Assembly: GCF_963678635.1 (NCBI RefSeq)
Contig: NC_087064.1
Coordinates: 3,751,688 to 3,815,687, forward strand
Source: Symsagittifera roscoffensis
Lineage: Eukaryota > Xenacoelomorpha > Acoela > Convolutidae
Direction: 5' to 3'
DNA length: 64,000 nucleotides
Notes under the pieces: generated by a model
Database searches by the model: none
What the model was told of the DNA's origin: nothing
Seen by the model: the letters and a program-made list of their open reading frames with translations, nothing else
Translations under genes and position numbers: made by a program
In this document: one piece after another, positions 12,157 to 23,095 of the stretch
How positions within the stretch are numbered: position 1 is the first letter of the stretch
How the letters are laid out: the number at the start of each line of letters is the position of its first letter

Positions 12157-13105
12157 CCCTTGCGATTAGCAAGGGTATTGTAGCCGGGTTCTAGGCTTTT
12201 TGCTCCCTAAAAACCCTGCTAACAGAAATGAGATGATACGTGCTTCATAGTAAATTACAATCAAATGGCGGGTTTTGCATATTTAGCCTAAAGGTAACAC
12301 CATGCTTGGGTCGACGAGAACGGTGCTTGGATTTATTCCAACCAGGAGTCGATTTTTTTCAATCAGGGGATTGTCAACTGGTATAAATTGATAAATTTTA
12401 TTCATTGTGTCTCTCGACATGTTTTTAAACTGGATTTCTCTCGAGACAAAAGTGTAACAAGACTGCTCGTATCAGGGCGAAGCCCTGAATGTTCCGACTG
12501 CCTATTAAGGTTTATGGAGCAGTAATAACATTAACAAATTAAAAGTAATAAAACAAAATGAAATTTTTTTCTTCTAAAATTTGAAATTTTTTATGAAAAT
12601 CATCCCCCCACACGCCATATAAAGTACAAAAGGATAGATTTCGCTACTTGTAACAAATCAATTATAGCAAATAAGCGTCGTTAAACCAATTTGGAACGAT
12701 TTCTAAGACGGATTAAATCTCCGCTTACGCGTTAATAGCGCGAAATATATCGCGCGTTAATTGTCCCAAAATGGCAATCTTTAAACCCCCATAACTTTAC
12801 GAAAAATGATCACAGGTGAAATATCTTTTCAAATTTGAGCCCAGGACAACAATACCTTTCGAATGATATAAAGAAATTCAGTCAAAAATGGCTAGTTAAA
12901 AACTCGAAATTTGTCTGAAGAAAAAAAACCCACCCCGAGCACAAATATTCCATTACTTTCGTATCGAAAGTCGGAACAATAATTTTGGTTGATGTTCTGT
13001 TTCATCTTTTCAATTATTTTTTTTTCTGATTCAGTCGCTTTCGGTTAGCTATGCAGAGCTTATGCGCTGTATCTCAAAAGGTACGAAGCTCCGCTTCGTA
13101 TCGTA
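12157..13105 (+). repeat. Hairpin-ended dispersed repeat, copy B, with nested TIR element
   Basis: The left hairpin CCCTTGCGATTAGCAAGGG is at 12157-12175, followed by TATTGTAGCCGGGTTCTAGGC; the right hairpin ACGAAGCTCCGCTTCGT is near 13082. Nested within is a block of about 490 bp starting GAATGTTCCGACTGCC near 12487 and ending GAAAGTCGGAACAATAA near 12981. Its ends are inverted repeats, and it aligns with 15.43-15.89 kb. Confidence 0.5.
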
Positions 13106-14920
13106 TTAATTATGTAATATTGTTTGAAAATTTCATGGCGCTAAAAACAGTTTTCAAAATAAATTTACCATAGATGCTAGAAATTGCTTTAAAAATAGCT
13201 AGTAATTGCTTTTTTTTTAAAAACTTTCCTAATTTTCGGTTAAGCTGTTGGGCGGTTTGGTTTCCACTGGGAATGAATGAGAAATGTGGCTGAGTGACGG
13301 TTTGCTATGAAGTAGTTATTTCAATGGCTTTGATTTATTTGAAAGTTAAAGTAATTTTCTCTTAGTTCTAAATAGAACAATCTAATACCATCGCGAAATT
13401 ATTAATTCAATTATATTACTCGTGAATAAGTCTAATCCAATTTTGCCATCAACAAGACCTCGACAAATTGATTGAGAACGACTTTCCTTTGAAATGAAAT
13501 TGAATTGTCGATCAAAGCTTGATTAACACACTGGACAATACACAACACCGGGTCATTAAATTCACGATCAGCTGGATCCACTCACTGAGAAGTTTGAAAT
13601 GCTGCTACTAAAAGCCATTAAAGACACCATGAAACGAATCCTGTGGCCATTACTTTCCAGCAACAAACAGAAATTTCTTTTAAGATTCTGTTGGCGACTT
13701 TTTGTAGTGCCGTTAATTTTCATTGCCTTATCTATATGCTGAGATGAACCTTGAAATGCTTTTTATGTTGCTTCATTTAAAAATGAATTGGAAGCAAAAG
13801 GCTCAAATTAACATACTGAATAATAAACAGTTTTTGATTTTTGGCTGTGAGCACGCGTAATATCTTTGATGATTATTAGCATGCCTATGTAAAGAACACA
13901 GTTGACGCAATCGCGATTTTAATACCTCCATTCAAATTTGAAATTTTGAATAGAATTCTCTCTGCCGACTACTTAATCTGGCAAAAGTCAATTTTGAATT
14001 CCATTCACAAATCAAGTGATTTTAAAACTAATCAAGTGTCAATGCACTAAGTAAAGTATTTAGGTCGTGTTATTTTTTCTTGTCTTTTCTTCTGTACAAC
14101 GTCTTTAGAGTTGCTAATTTCAAATTTGGGTTTTAGCTAAAGCTTGATTTTAAAGTATTTTCAGATTCATTTGCTAATTTCAAGAGTGAGCCAGCAAGTG
14201 TAGTCTCATATTACGAAGTTACTTTTTTGCGAGCCAATTTCAATGGCACGTTTACTGCATAGTATTGGCATTTTAATTACATGTGTTCTCCAATTTATCA
14301 CTGGCTTGTGTTTGCATTCTGTAAGCATCAGTAGAACAGATGTGTAGGGCAGTCCTTGGAATCTTGGTTGTCTGATAACAGAATCGAGTCCCGTTGAGGT
14401 CATTGCTTTTTAAAACTCATTATTTTTGTCTGTTTTCCTGACCTTTTAATAGGTACTTCTTGGCTTTTTTTCGCTTGTTTGCAATGTTTCGCCTCCCTGT
14501 TAATAGTTAAGTTGCGCTCTCCAGTATCCAAAGTTAAAATGGAGAGAAAATGACATTGTATCAACAATTAATTCTAATTTTTGATTTCACATTGAAATAA
14601 AAAATTTTGTTATTGATTCGGTTTTAAAATTTTTCGGTTTTTTATCGAAAATTGTCAGCCAATAAAGTTAACAAGACCTTCAAGATCATGTATCTTTGTT
14701 TGAAAGAGTTATTGGGTTTCTTGAGTTCCTTGACACTTTTACAAGCAAAAGTGTTTCATTTGATTAGGAAGCTGTTTAACTCAAGTATGTCAAGGGCCAT
14801 TCTCATGATAGAAGACCGAATGAAGGAAAAATACCAACCAATTAGAAATTTCTTCAACTGTTACAAGTTTCCAGGTGGTGAACGGTGTATGGAGTAAATG
14901 AAGAGTATAACAAGGATAGC
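13106..14920. other. Noncoding, nothing recognised
   Basis: AT-rich DNA; short open frames without family features. Confidence 0.4.
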
Positions 14921-15895
14921 CGGTTACTGTGCAAGTAGCACAGAATGTTCCGACCATCGTCTTAAAAGAATACAACAAAAGAGTGTCCGTTTTTTGGCGT
15001 GGTGTGAAAAAGGATCATAACGAAAAACTAGAGATTACGTTTTTTTGACAGTCATTGTACACTAAGCAAAATGGAAAACATTGTTCGTGGAAAATTAAAA
15101 AAAAAATTGAAATTTCAGTTTTTTTTTTATAATTTTTTTTTGAACTTTTTGATTTCAAAAAAGCGCTTAAATCTCGAAAAAAAACTATCTCACTCGAACA
15201 GTTTTTTCTCAACACTGAGGAAAATTTGTGAAAGTTTGTTAATATCGTTCGAATCACGACTGAAAGCGCTTTAATATGATATATCACTCGACCGATTCGC
15301 ATGCTTATTTGTGGTACCTGATTTTGCGTAGAAAAGAAAAAACTAAAACACACCCGAAAACAAAGTTCCTCCCCTTTTTTCAAATAGTCAGAGCAACAAG
15401 ACAGCTCATATATCAAGTCGAAGCCCTGAATGTCCCGGTTGCACTTCAATGTCAAAAAAAAATTTGTTTGATTATTTGACGAAATAATCGACAAAGAAAG
15501 TTTTTATTTTTGCTTCAGTTTATCACCTCACATGCTATGTAAAATAGAAAGGACGTGTCTAGCTTCTCGGGTTGTTTTAATAGGTCTAATATGCTGGCAT
15601 CATTTCAATTTCAAATGAATTAATTTGCCGCTTACTAGTGTGATAAGACCACAATTTATCGTGCGTTAATTATTCCAAATTCGTCAATTTAGCATTTGTC
15701 AACAAACCCCCGTGTCTTAGGAAAAACTATTTTTGGTTAAAAAAATCTTTTAAAAGCTCATGACAACAGTTGCTTTCAGATGGTATAAAAAATTTACGTC
15801 AAAAACGCTCTATTAAATAGTCGAAAATTGACTGAATAAAAAACACACCAAGCATAAATATTCCGCACTTTCTTCGAAAGTCGGAACAATTATCG
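14921..15895. repeat. Composite TIR repeat region
   Basis: It begins with CCGGTTACTGTGCAAGTAGC, a hairpin (CTGTGC/GCACAG at 14927-14943) then GAATGTTCCGACC. It carries an inverted copy of the 'CCCTTTC' family at about 15150-15380. Then comes a block from GAATGTCCCGGTTGC (15430) to GAAAGTCGGAACAATT (15893) that matches the nested block at 12.49-12.98 kb. The GTTCCGAC/GTCGGAAC ends suggest a non-autonomous DNA element. Confidence 0.5.
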
Positions 15896-16434
15896 GAATG
15901 TAATAAAAAATTTCTCCCTGTAGATTAGTGATAACACCCAGACGTTTTAAAAAATAGTTTGTTTTTGGACTGACTGCCTGCTTGCAAAATGTATGAGCCC
16001 GATTGCTCTTGTCTTTTCACTTGTGAGAGCGTGTGACTTCTCTGATTTTGTATTCAATCAATAATCGTTTTAATGCTCTGATTTTATTGCTGTCCCGAAG
16101 TTTCATGATTTTTTTCTTGTATTAGTAGAAATTAAATGTTCATTCTATTGCAACGCATGAAAAATTGGCCAACAATTGTGGAAAATTATCAGAAAATTTT
16201 CTTCAAATTATGTTTCTCGTTTTTTTTTTGGAAATTTTTAGTTGACAATTTCTTACGAAAAGAGGATTATTCTCTTTTTTTACAGCTAACGATTGCTTAC
16301 TAGCTACCGAAAATTTAAGTCGATCCGACCATGTTGCTGTTGTAGCCCCGTTGAATCTTGGCGACATTGGGTTCATTTATTTCGGTTAATAAGCACTATG
16401 TTAGTTAAATGCTAGCTATGATATTAATGTTTTC
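15896..16434. other. Noncoding DNA upstream of the tubulin cofactor B gene
   Basis: AT-rich; ends in a canonical acceptor TGTTTTCAG immediately before the TBCB coding exon. No promoter motif recognised. Confidence 0.5.
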
Positions 16435-16443
16435 AGATGTGAA

Positions 16444-19400
16444 ATGTCATTTGTTGACACGAAGATTAAACTGCTGTTGAAGAGAGTTCCCAAACCACTG
16501 CCGGATAATTACAACCTAGTAGCTGATGTGCGCAGCTCCGAGCCATGCTCAAAACTGCTGGACTCGCTTCAGATGCGAATAGCTTTGAACACATTTGAGC
16601 AAGCTACAGTTAAATTTCCAAATGGAGATTGCTCAGTGGTAAATCCAACAGGTCAGTTGATACGAATTTTTCAGGCGGGGGGGGGGAGCTGTAGCGACTT
16701 TAATGCGTGCCGCTTGGCAAGAGCAATTAAAGTAGTAAATCACTGAGTTTCAATTGCAAATGTGACAAAACAAACTCAATTCTAATTGCGCTAATAGCAA
16801 CAGTCTAAATTATTGGCGTTCCAAAAAAGTTATTGGGGTTCCCAAAAAGTTTCAACAATCAAGCAGGCAGATTAAGGGCGTCATCTAAAAGACGAAAAGT
16901 GTGCCAAAGTTATATACCATACCCTACCGCTATCAAAAAGAAAAAAGAGTAACAGTAAATGGTGCCTAAATGCCCTCGAAAAAAAAACTTCATTTGTTTT
17001 TTTTCGGGCCACTAAAAGTGGCGATGAACAATGAAAAATTTGTCTTCAAGTTTTCCATTTTTACCTTTTTTTCTCGCAAAAGCATTTCTCACACAAACAA
17101 ACGTCAGATGGCGTCGAGTGATATATCATATTAAAGTCCTTTCAATAGTGATTTAATCGATACATTTTCAAAAAATAGGTCCTTAATTTAGAGAAAAACC
17201 GCTTTGAAAGTTTTTACAGTGAAGAAGGGTAAGTAGAGCGAGAGCGTTTGCTTAAGCTATAAAAAGTTTTCTTAGTTTTATTTTTTTCATTTCGCTTTTT
17301 CGGCACAAAAATGTTAGAATCTGCAAACAAAAAGTTGGCGGGTTTTAATTTTCTCAACTTTGTTGGTAAAAATTGTGCACGGATTATTGTATTCAATTGA
17401 AGCCTAAATAATTGTATATTTTGTTTTTATTAAGAGTAATCAACGTAGTGTATGAACGGAGTAAGAGTAATTATCAGATTTACCAGCAAAATAAAATTTT
17501 CATGTATTGATCCAGTTTTCTCACGCATGAGGTCAAGTGAAATTTTATTTTAATGTAGTCAAGATTCGATCGAATTTTACCCTTGCGAGCAAGTTTCTTG
17601 TAATCGGGAACTAGACTTACTTTCCCCATAAACAACTTCTTTTACTTTAAATTGAACAGGCTGTATTTGAACCCTACAAACTTCGAGGTTCTTTACCACT
17701 TGGACTGGAGGTAACTTGATTGCTTTTGCAACCTAAGGTCTGAGGTTTGAGTCCCGGCTGGATCTTGTTTTTTTTTCAGCATTAGGTGCCACATCGCTGA
17801 TTTTTTTGTGCTATAAGAAAAATTATTTTGAACTATTTCCAAATTTGTTCACCGATTTTCAAAATTGGGGTCTAATTGGAAAGAACGATTGCTTCCCTGT
17901 GTGCCTGCTTTATCGTCTAGTCTCTCTTTACTTTGTCCCACAGTCTACCGCCTTCGAAAAAGTCTGTAAGGGAATATTTGCCCCATATATATTTTTTTCG
18001 TTTTCTCAAAAACTAATCTCCCAGATCTGAGATTCTGGTTTCAATGGAAATGACGGGTTGTAGAATGCTCCCCTGCATAAGCGGCTAGAACCACTTTTTC
18101 TAACAAAAAAAAAGTTATGACCCTCGGAGAAGTCAAATTTTGGTTTTTGACCGTTTTTCAAACTTTTCTCAAAAACACCTTCTCAAATGCGGTTTTGGTT
18201 CAATCCAATGAACGGGCTGTGTGAAACTCCTTTGCATACGCGATTACGACCAATTTCTAACGCAAACAGTTATGGCCCTCGGAAAATTCAAATTTTTGCC
18301 TTTTTCTAACTTAGACTTGGAAGGGTAGTTGCAAAACTACCCTTCTAAATCTAAGACTTTGGTTTCATGCGAAATTTCAAGTTGTGTGAATTTTTTTCCG
18401 CAAGTGTCTACGTTCTATTTTTTTTACACAGAAAGCTATGATTCTCGAAAATGTCAAATTTTTGATTAATTGACAAAAGGGTAGTTTTCGACAAAAGTCA
18501 AAAAACTTCCAAAATACTTCTGTCGAAAACTACCCTGCCAATATTCAGGTCAAAAAATACCTTACCAATTCTCAGGCGTTCAATCGAAAAACGTGGTTTT
18601 GGGTATCTTCTCTGCTCAAGCGGCCATGTTCCAGTTTTTTCTTAATAACTACCCTATCAAATCTGAGATAAAGGGTTCAATCGAAAGACGGTTGCGAGAA
18701 ATTTGCCTGTAGAAGAAGCGAATCCTTAATTTTTGTAAGAAAAGTGTTGTCCTTGGGAAAATTCCGTTATCTTAAAAATTTTTGCTCTTAATTATTTTTA
18801 ATAGAGAAACAACTAAGATTTTGAGCTGATTTAAATTTTTGAGTTAATGTATTACATACCGCATCAGTAGAACAATTTGAAGAAAAAAACATTTTAACTT
18901 GTACATCTAGCTTTAGCTGGGCCCTAGTTACCTTTATCGAGACATGCGAAAAATGTGTTTCACTTATGCTTTTTTTTGTTTTTTGATAATATTTTTATGC
19001 TTGGTTGTATCGTAAGTTGTGCAAAGCTTCGCTTTGCCTCTGTGTCAAAAGTTATGTCTAGAACCAAAACTATTGTTTTTTTCTTTTAGACTGAAATGTC
19101 ATCCTTCATTTTGATTGACACTAAAATATGCTTTAAAAAATTATCATACGCCACCGAGGCTAACATTAAGCTACATTTTAGTGCTTGTCGGCACAAGTAA
19201 AAATTGGCAAAGTTTAAAGTGGTCGGAGTTTTCTGTGATAACTACAGGAACTGGCTATTCTTTTTTATTGCTCTCATTGCTTAAACAATTTTTTTTTCAG
19301 TTCTGTTGAGCCCTCATTAGTAAGAGTCGATGAACGTAAAAAGACCCTTATATAGGTCCTGGCGTTTTTTTCAGGAAAGGCTTGAGATAATCTGATAACT

Positions 19401-20655
19401 ACAGAAGTGCATTCATGCATATTCAAATCCATCTGTTAGGAAAATTGCACTCCAGTTTTCTCAAGTGAGTTATTTTTTATCAAAAAAGTCCTTTTCACAA
19501 ACAGTTCTTGAAATTCAAAGAGTCTATATATTTTTTTCTGTGAAATTTTTTGTCCAAAAAACGGCTTTTTTTCTGTTAAGGTTCCTCCAAATGGTTTTCC
19601 TCGAATGGATAATGCTTAAGTAAAAGGTATAGCGTGAGAAAACTTGTTGATAATCAAAAACCACATTTTTAAGGCTAGAATGTTCTCTGCGGCCTTGCGC
19701 AGCAAACAGTTACTTACTAATGTCAAATCAAATAATAACCTATGAATTACATCAGGCACGTGGGGAGATATGGGATTGAAAGATGGCCTGGAGTATCTAC
19801 TAGAGGTCAGAGGTCAAGCTATGGACTTGGAAGTGAATGCTGGCGCGGACTACACGCCTTTGAATTTGATGTCAGACAAGGAGTATGATGAGAAAAAGGG
19901 AACTGTTCGAGATTTCCTGAAGAGCAACAAATTGGGCAAGTTCAGTGAAGACTACCAAGAGAAGAAGCAGAAGGAAATGGAAGAGCAAATGAACTTGTAC
20001 GAACAACTCAAAGATAAAGTGAGTATTTTTTTAAGAAAGTTTGTAAGCCTCCGTTTCCTCTAAAATTGTTACCTAGTTTTTTGTTGAAAAATTGCTGTGT
20101 GCTGGGTGAGCATTCATAATTTAGTTTAAAGTTGAAATGTTTAAAGAACACTTGGTGAAATTTTTAAAGGGATTTAAGCTAAAGAAGGTTAAGTTTTCTA
20201 AGATTTGCAAGTTGATTCAAACTGGTTTGCGGTTTTATTTAATTTTCAGTCAAATGCGTTTACTGTTATTCGAGAAGCTATGATTATTAAAGTATATAGC
20301 ACACTCTAGTCAGTTGGTTTGTCTTTGAAAAAAAAGGCTATGCCCCTTAAAATCCGTAAAAATCGAAGTATTATGTTGGGATTTGACCTTTTAATTCCAG
20401 GCTGGTCAAAGAGTTGAATTAGAAAACAGTCTGCGAGGAGAGCTGAAATACATCGGGGAAACTGACTTCGCCTCTGGCTTCTGGGCTGGCATCGCTCTAG
20501 ATGAACCGTACGGAAAAAATAACGGAACGGTTGCTGGCCGAAAGTATTTCACGTGTACAGATAATTACGGGCTGTTTCTGAAGTTGAACAAATTTAAAGT
20601 TGGTGATTACCCGCCTATTGATGACGGACTTGACGATGACCCCGAAATTATTTGA
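16444..20655 (+). CDS. TBCB: Tubulin-folding cofactor B (CAP-Gly protein)
   Basis: Three exons: 16444-16651, 19756-20018 and 20401-20655. Phases agree (1, then 0) and sites are good (CAG|GTCAGT; acceptor ATCAG; donor AAA|GTGAGT; acceptor TTCCAG). The spliced product is 241 aa, close to the roughly 244 aa of animal TBCB, so the start is well supported. The N-terminal third is a divergent ubiquitin-like segment. The middle has LMSDKEYDEKK..TVRDFLKSNKLGKF and a charged helix. The C-terminal CAP-Gly domain has the signature GKNNGTVAGRKYF and an acidic tail. In known animals TBCB is a cytosolic factor that binds alpha-tubulin with TBCE during folding and dimer turnover. An AG acceptor lies 7 nt before the ATG. 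The retroelement starts about 120 bp past the stop. Confidence 0.9.
17578..19046 (+). repeat. Hairpin-ended dispersed repeat, copy C, with ~170-bp tandem units
   Basis: Lies in TBCB intron 1. It has CCTTGCGAGCAAG, TAATCGGGAACTAGACTT, a tRNA-like stretch ending TGAGTCCCGGCTGGATCTTG (17.70-17.77 kb), and then degenerate tandem units of about 170-180 bp from 17.99 to 18.70 kb. Each unit carries variants of CTCAAAAACTACCCTCC, ATCTGAGAT..GGTTTCAAT, CATAAGCGGCTA and AGTTATGACCCTCGG. The right end is GCAAAGCTTCGCTTTGCC. Equivalent tandem units lie at 58.95-59.33 kb. Confidence 0.6.
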
Positions 20656-20777
20656 CGATCAAATAGAGTGAGGATCCTTCGGGTGCTGAATGTCTTGCAA
20701 ATAATGAATTTGTCGGTACTAGTCTGATAGATGGGTGCGTCAGTTATAAGAGATCAAGTTAACATCCTCCAACCCCC
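20656..20777 (+). other. TBCB 3' flank up to the retroelement
   Basis: 122 nt between the TBCB stop and the first LTR. No AATAAA is seen before the LTR, so the retroelement may have displaced the native polyadenylation site. Ends in CCCCC, the likely target duplication. Confidence 0.6.
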
Positions 20778-20989
20778 TGTTCTGATTTCAAATAGAAACA
20801 GAAACATGAATTATTTTATTGCGTTCACAAAATGTGACGCCGCCGCCACCACAAAAGAAATATGTTTTTATTCCCTTGCAAAAGGAAGGGAAATGCTATT
20901 GGAATAATTCGTATAACGTTTTAAGCATTGAGAATTGAAACGACTATTCTCATTCAATGCGAATATTAACGATTCCTCTCGTAAAATAC

Positions 20990-21060
20990 GAGCATACGAA
21001 ACCTTCTTCTCGTAAAATACGAATGTACGAATAGAGAATACGAAGTTAAGAAGTAACTTC
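20990..21060 (+). promoter_or_regulatory. Repeated CTCGTAAAATACGA motifs in U3
   Basis: Two copies of TCTCGTAAAATACGA plus looser relatives (GTACGAATAGAGAATACGA, TTTGATACGAAAAG) lie within about 90 nt upstream of the TATA box. Their spacing and half-palindromic form resemble transcription-factor sites, but no factor is recognised. The 3' LTR has the same set. Confidence 0.45.
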
Positions 21061-21099
21061 TCATTTGATACGAAAAGTGGCGTGATTTCCCCATCTGAG

Positions 21100-21134
21100 T
21101 ATAAATAGAAGCTCAAAACTACGGGAATTCATTC
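21100..21134 (+). promoter_or_regulatory. LTR core promoter (TATA box and initiator)
   Basis: TATAAATA at 21100-21107 and TCATTC at 21129-21134 place the A of a possible initiator 31 nt downstream of the TATA start, the usual spacing. A CT-rich leader follows. The equivalent in the 3' LTR starts at 40110. The internal promoter ahead of env repeats this arrangement. Confidence 0.7.
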
Positions 21135-21392
21135 CCAACAATATCTCTTCTAACACCAACGCCACTCTCTTCAAACCACCCCCAATCAATCTCTAAAAAA
21201 TATCTCCAATCTCACCCTTAAAATAAATATAGAGTCAAAAGGCAACTAGCTGTAAATTCATACTAACTTCTTTTTTAATAAAATATTTCTCAGCGAATTT
21301 TAGATTTACTTTCTAAGATAGAAAGTAGAAAGGACCCTTTATTCCTAGCAAGCGTTTTGTCCGACGTCTATAGTTTTGCTAGCGTAATAAAT

Positions 21393-21410
21393 TGGTGCGA
21401 CCAGTGAGGC
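21393..21410 (+). promoter_or_regulatory. Putative primer-binding site
   Basis: TGGTGCGACCAGTGAGGC starts 3 nt after the 5' LTR and begins with TGG, as expected for pairing to a tRNA 3'-CCA end. I cannot name the cognate tRNA by eye. The following 200 nt up to gag is an AT-rich leader. Confidence 0.6.
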
Positions 21411-21614
21411 ACACCTTCTAAAAATTCGCAAAAATTGCTAAAGTCTCAAAAAGAGATAAAAAAGCAAAGAATCCAATTCTCAAACTGGAGAATTGTTGAA
21501 ATTTCTCTTACAAATAAAGAGAAGTAATAAATTTCCAAATCGGAAATTTAAGTTTTCTAAACAAATTTATAAACTTTTCTATCTTTCTTTTTAAAGTTTT
21601 AAACTAAATATAAA

Positions 21615-23018
21615 ATGGCTGATACCCCAATATCCCATCCCAACTTGTCTTTAATGACATTTTCGGGAAACGATCCGAACCAAAATGCTACAGCATTTTG
21701 GAATTCAGTTGAAAACAAAATTCTTTTCTCATTAGGTCAAAGACCTGCTGATAATGATGCACGACGCAGCTATGATAGCAGACAACGATCCCTATTCGGA
21801 TCATTGTTAACTGATACATCTCTTGAATGGTTCAATGATAATGTAACCAATGCTACCACATGGGCACAACTCAAAGATCTCTTCCTAAACAGATTCACTG
21901 ACGGACGAGATCAATTCAAACATAGAATTGATGCTGAAAATGCAGCTCGCCAAGATGGCGAATTAATAAAAAATTATTTCCACAGAATCAAATCTTCTGT
22001 AGATAGAGGATGGCCCGAAAGTATTGATGTAACCGTTCATGCTACTGAAGATGCTCAAAATGCTGAGAGAACTATACAAACCAGACAAAGAAGTCAAAAA
22101 TATATTGATTTCTCAATTAAGGGACTAAGACCTCTAGCCCTTAAACAAAAAGCTCATGAATACATGATAGAGCATCCAAATGCCAATTGGGATCAATTCA
22201 CAAATCATGTAATCACTAAGGATCTAACATTCATTGTTGCTACTGATCCTGCTAATAAGTCAACAACGGATAAAATAACTTCATTAGAAACTCAAATTAA
22301 AGAACTAACTAAATTGATCAAGAATCAAGAAGTTAGTGCAATCAATGATCAGACTTCATTTCAACGACGTCACCCTGACATCAAGGGAAGACCTAATAGT
22401 ACACGATTCTGCGAATATTGTAGAATGAATGGACATTCTATATCTAGATGATCAAAAAAGCAAGTTCAGGACGAAGTAAATAAGTTGCGGAAAGAGCTCA
22501 CAACAAAAAATGAACGAAGAGTTTCATTTGAAACTGATTATAAACGAAATCGAAGACCGAATAACTTCCCTAACCAGAGTAACCCTAACCCAAGTAACCG
22601 GTTTTGGGATAACCAAAACAGAACTACTAACAATTCAAATCCTAGCCAAAATAACTATGGCATTCGCCATAATTATAACTATAACGGAAACAATTTCCAA
22701 AAGGCTAATGCACAATCGTCTTTCAATAACAAAAGACCCCAAACCTATGATGATAGGTATCCCAGAGAAAACAAATTCAGAGAAAATGAACAAGTTGCTA
22801 AACAGTTCTACGACCAAGAACATAGGCAATTCAATAGTAACCCTAGAGGTAGACCATATAACACTGGAAGCTATAATAGCAATAACAGTCGAGACTCAAC
22901 GCGATCTCAATCACCAAATTTTAGATCGAATCAAATACAGTCTGAAACTACCCACTGGGTTGAGGAAGAAGTCAATTACTGTGATGCTATCACTGATTTC
23001 TTTCCTTTAAACTATTAA
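21615..23018 (+). pseudogene. gag: gag (nucleocapsid-type zinc knuckle), interrupted by one stop codon
   Basis: The reading frame starts with ATG at 21615. Residues 1-200 form a helical capsid-like region (with AFWNSVENKILFSLG and LEWFNDNV) of Ty3/Gypsy gag type. A coiled stretch (ITSLETQIKELTKLIKN) follows, then a CX2CX4HX4 zinc knuckle, CEYCRMNGHSISR, in which the last metal ligand codon is TGA (22449-22451) instead of Cys. The same frame continues after the stop for 177 codons: a Lys/Arg-rich start, then a long Asn/Gln-rich, Arg-containing tail, and ends at 23016-23018. The frame ends four codons after the point where pol is entered by a -1 shift. One base change explains the stop, so this is probably an inactivating mutation; natural recoding cannot be excluded from one copy. 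Confidence 0.88.
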
Positions 23019-23095
23019 AGTCTCCGAAACCAAGCGATGATAGTAATCCTAAATCAAGGATATATCTTAGCTTATATCATTTTGCCACCGGAGAC
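23006..23095 (+). promoter_or_regulatory. Programmed -1 ribosomal frameshift element (gag to pol)
   Basis: TTTAAAC at 23006-23012 is in the correct gag register (T TTA AAC), a classical X-XXY-YYZ slippery heptamer. The gag stop follows at 23016. After a 7-nt spacer, GTCTCCG (23020-23026) pairs perfectly with CGGAGAC (23089-23095). Within the 62-nt loop, GATATA (23059-23064) pairs with TATATC (23073-23078). The pol frame is exactly -1 to gag and is open across the site. Confidence 0.8.

Larger units (their letters stand above)
20778..21389 (+). repeat. 5' LTR (612 bp)
   Basis: Starts TGTTCTGATTTC and ends GCTAGCGTAATA; the start is the canonical TG but the end is TA rather than CA. Against the 3' LTR I see two substitutions (near 21145 and 21162) and an 11-bp indel near 21230. 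U3 contains repeated CTCGTAAAATACGA motifs. The TATA box is at 21100. Downstream, R/U5 contains AATAAA near 21278. Confidence 0.95.

Noticed and set aside
15015-15494. Minus-strand 159-aa ORF and opposing ORFs
   Set aside because: Lies in repeat DNA shared with other copies that do not keep the frame; low-complexity Phe/Ser/Lys composition.
22510-23010. Second-frame ORF overlapping the gag tail
   Set aside because: Ile/Thr-rich shadow of the Asn-rich gag frame, which carries the frameshift register.
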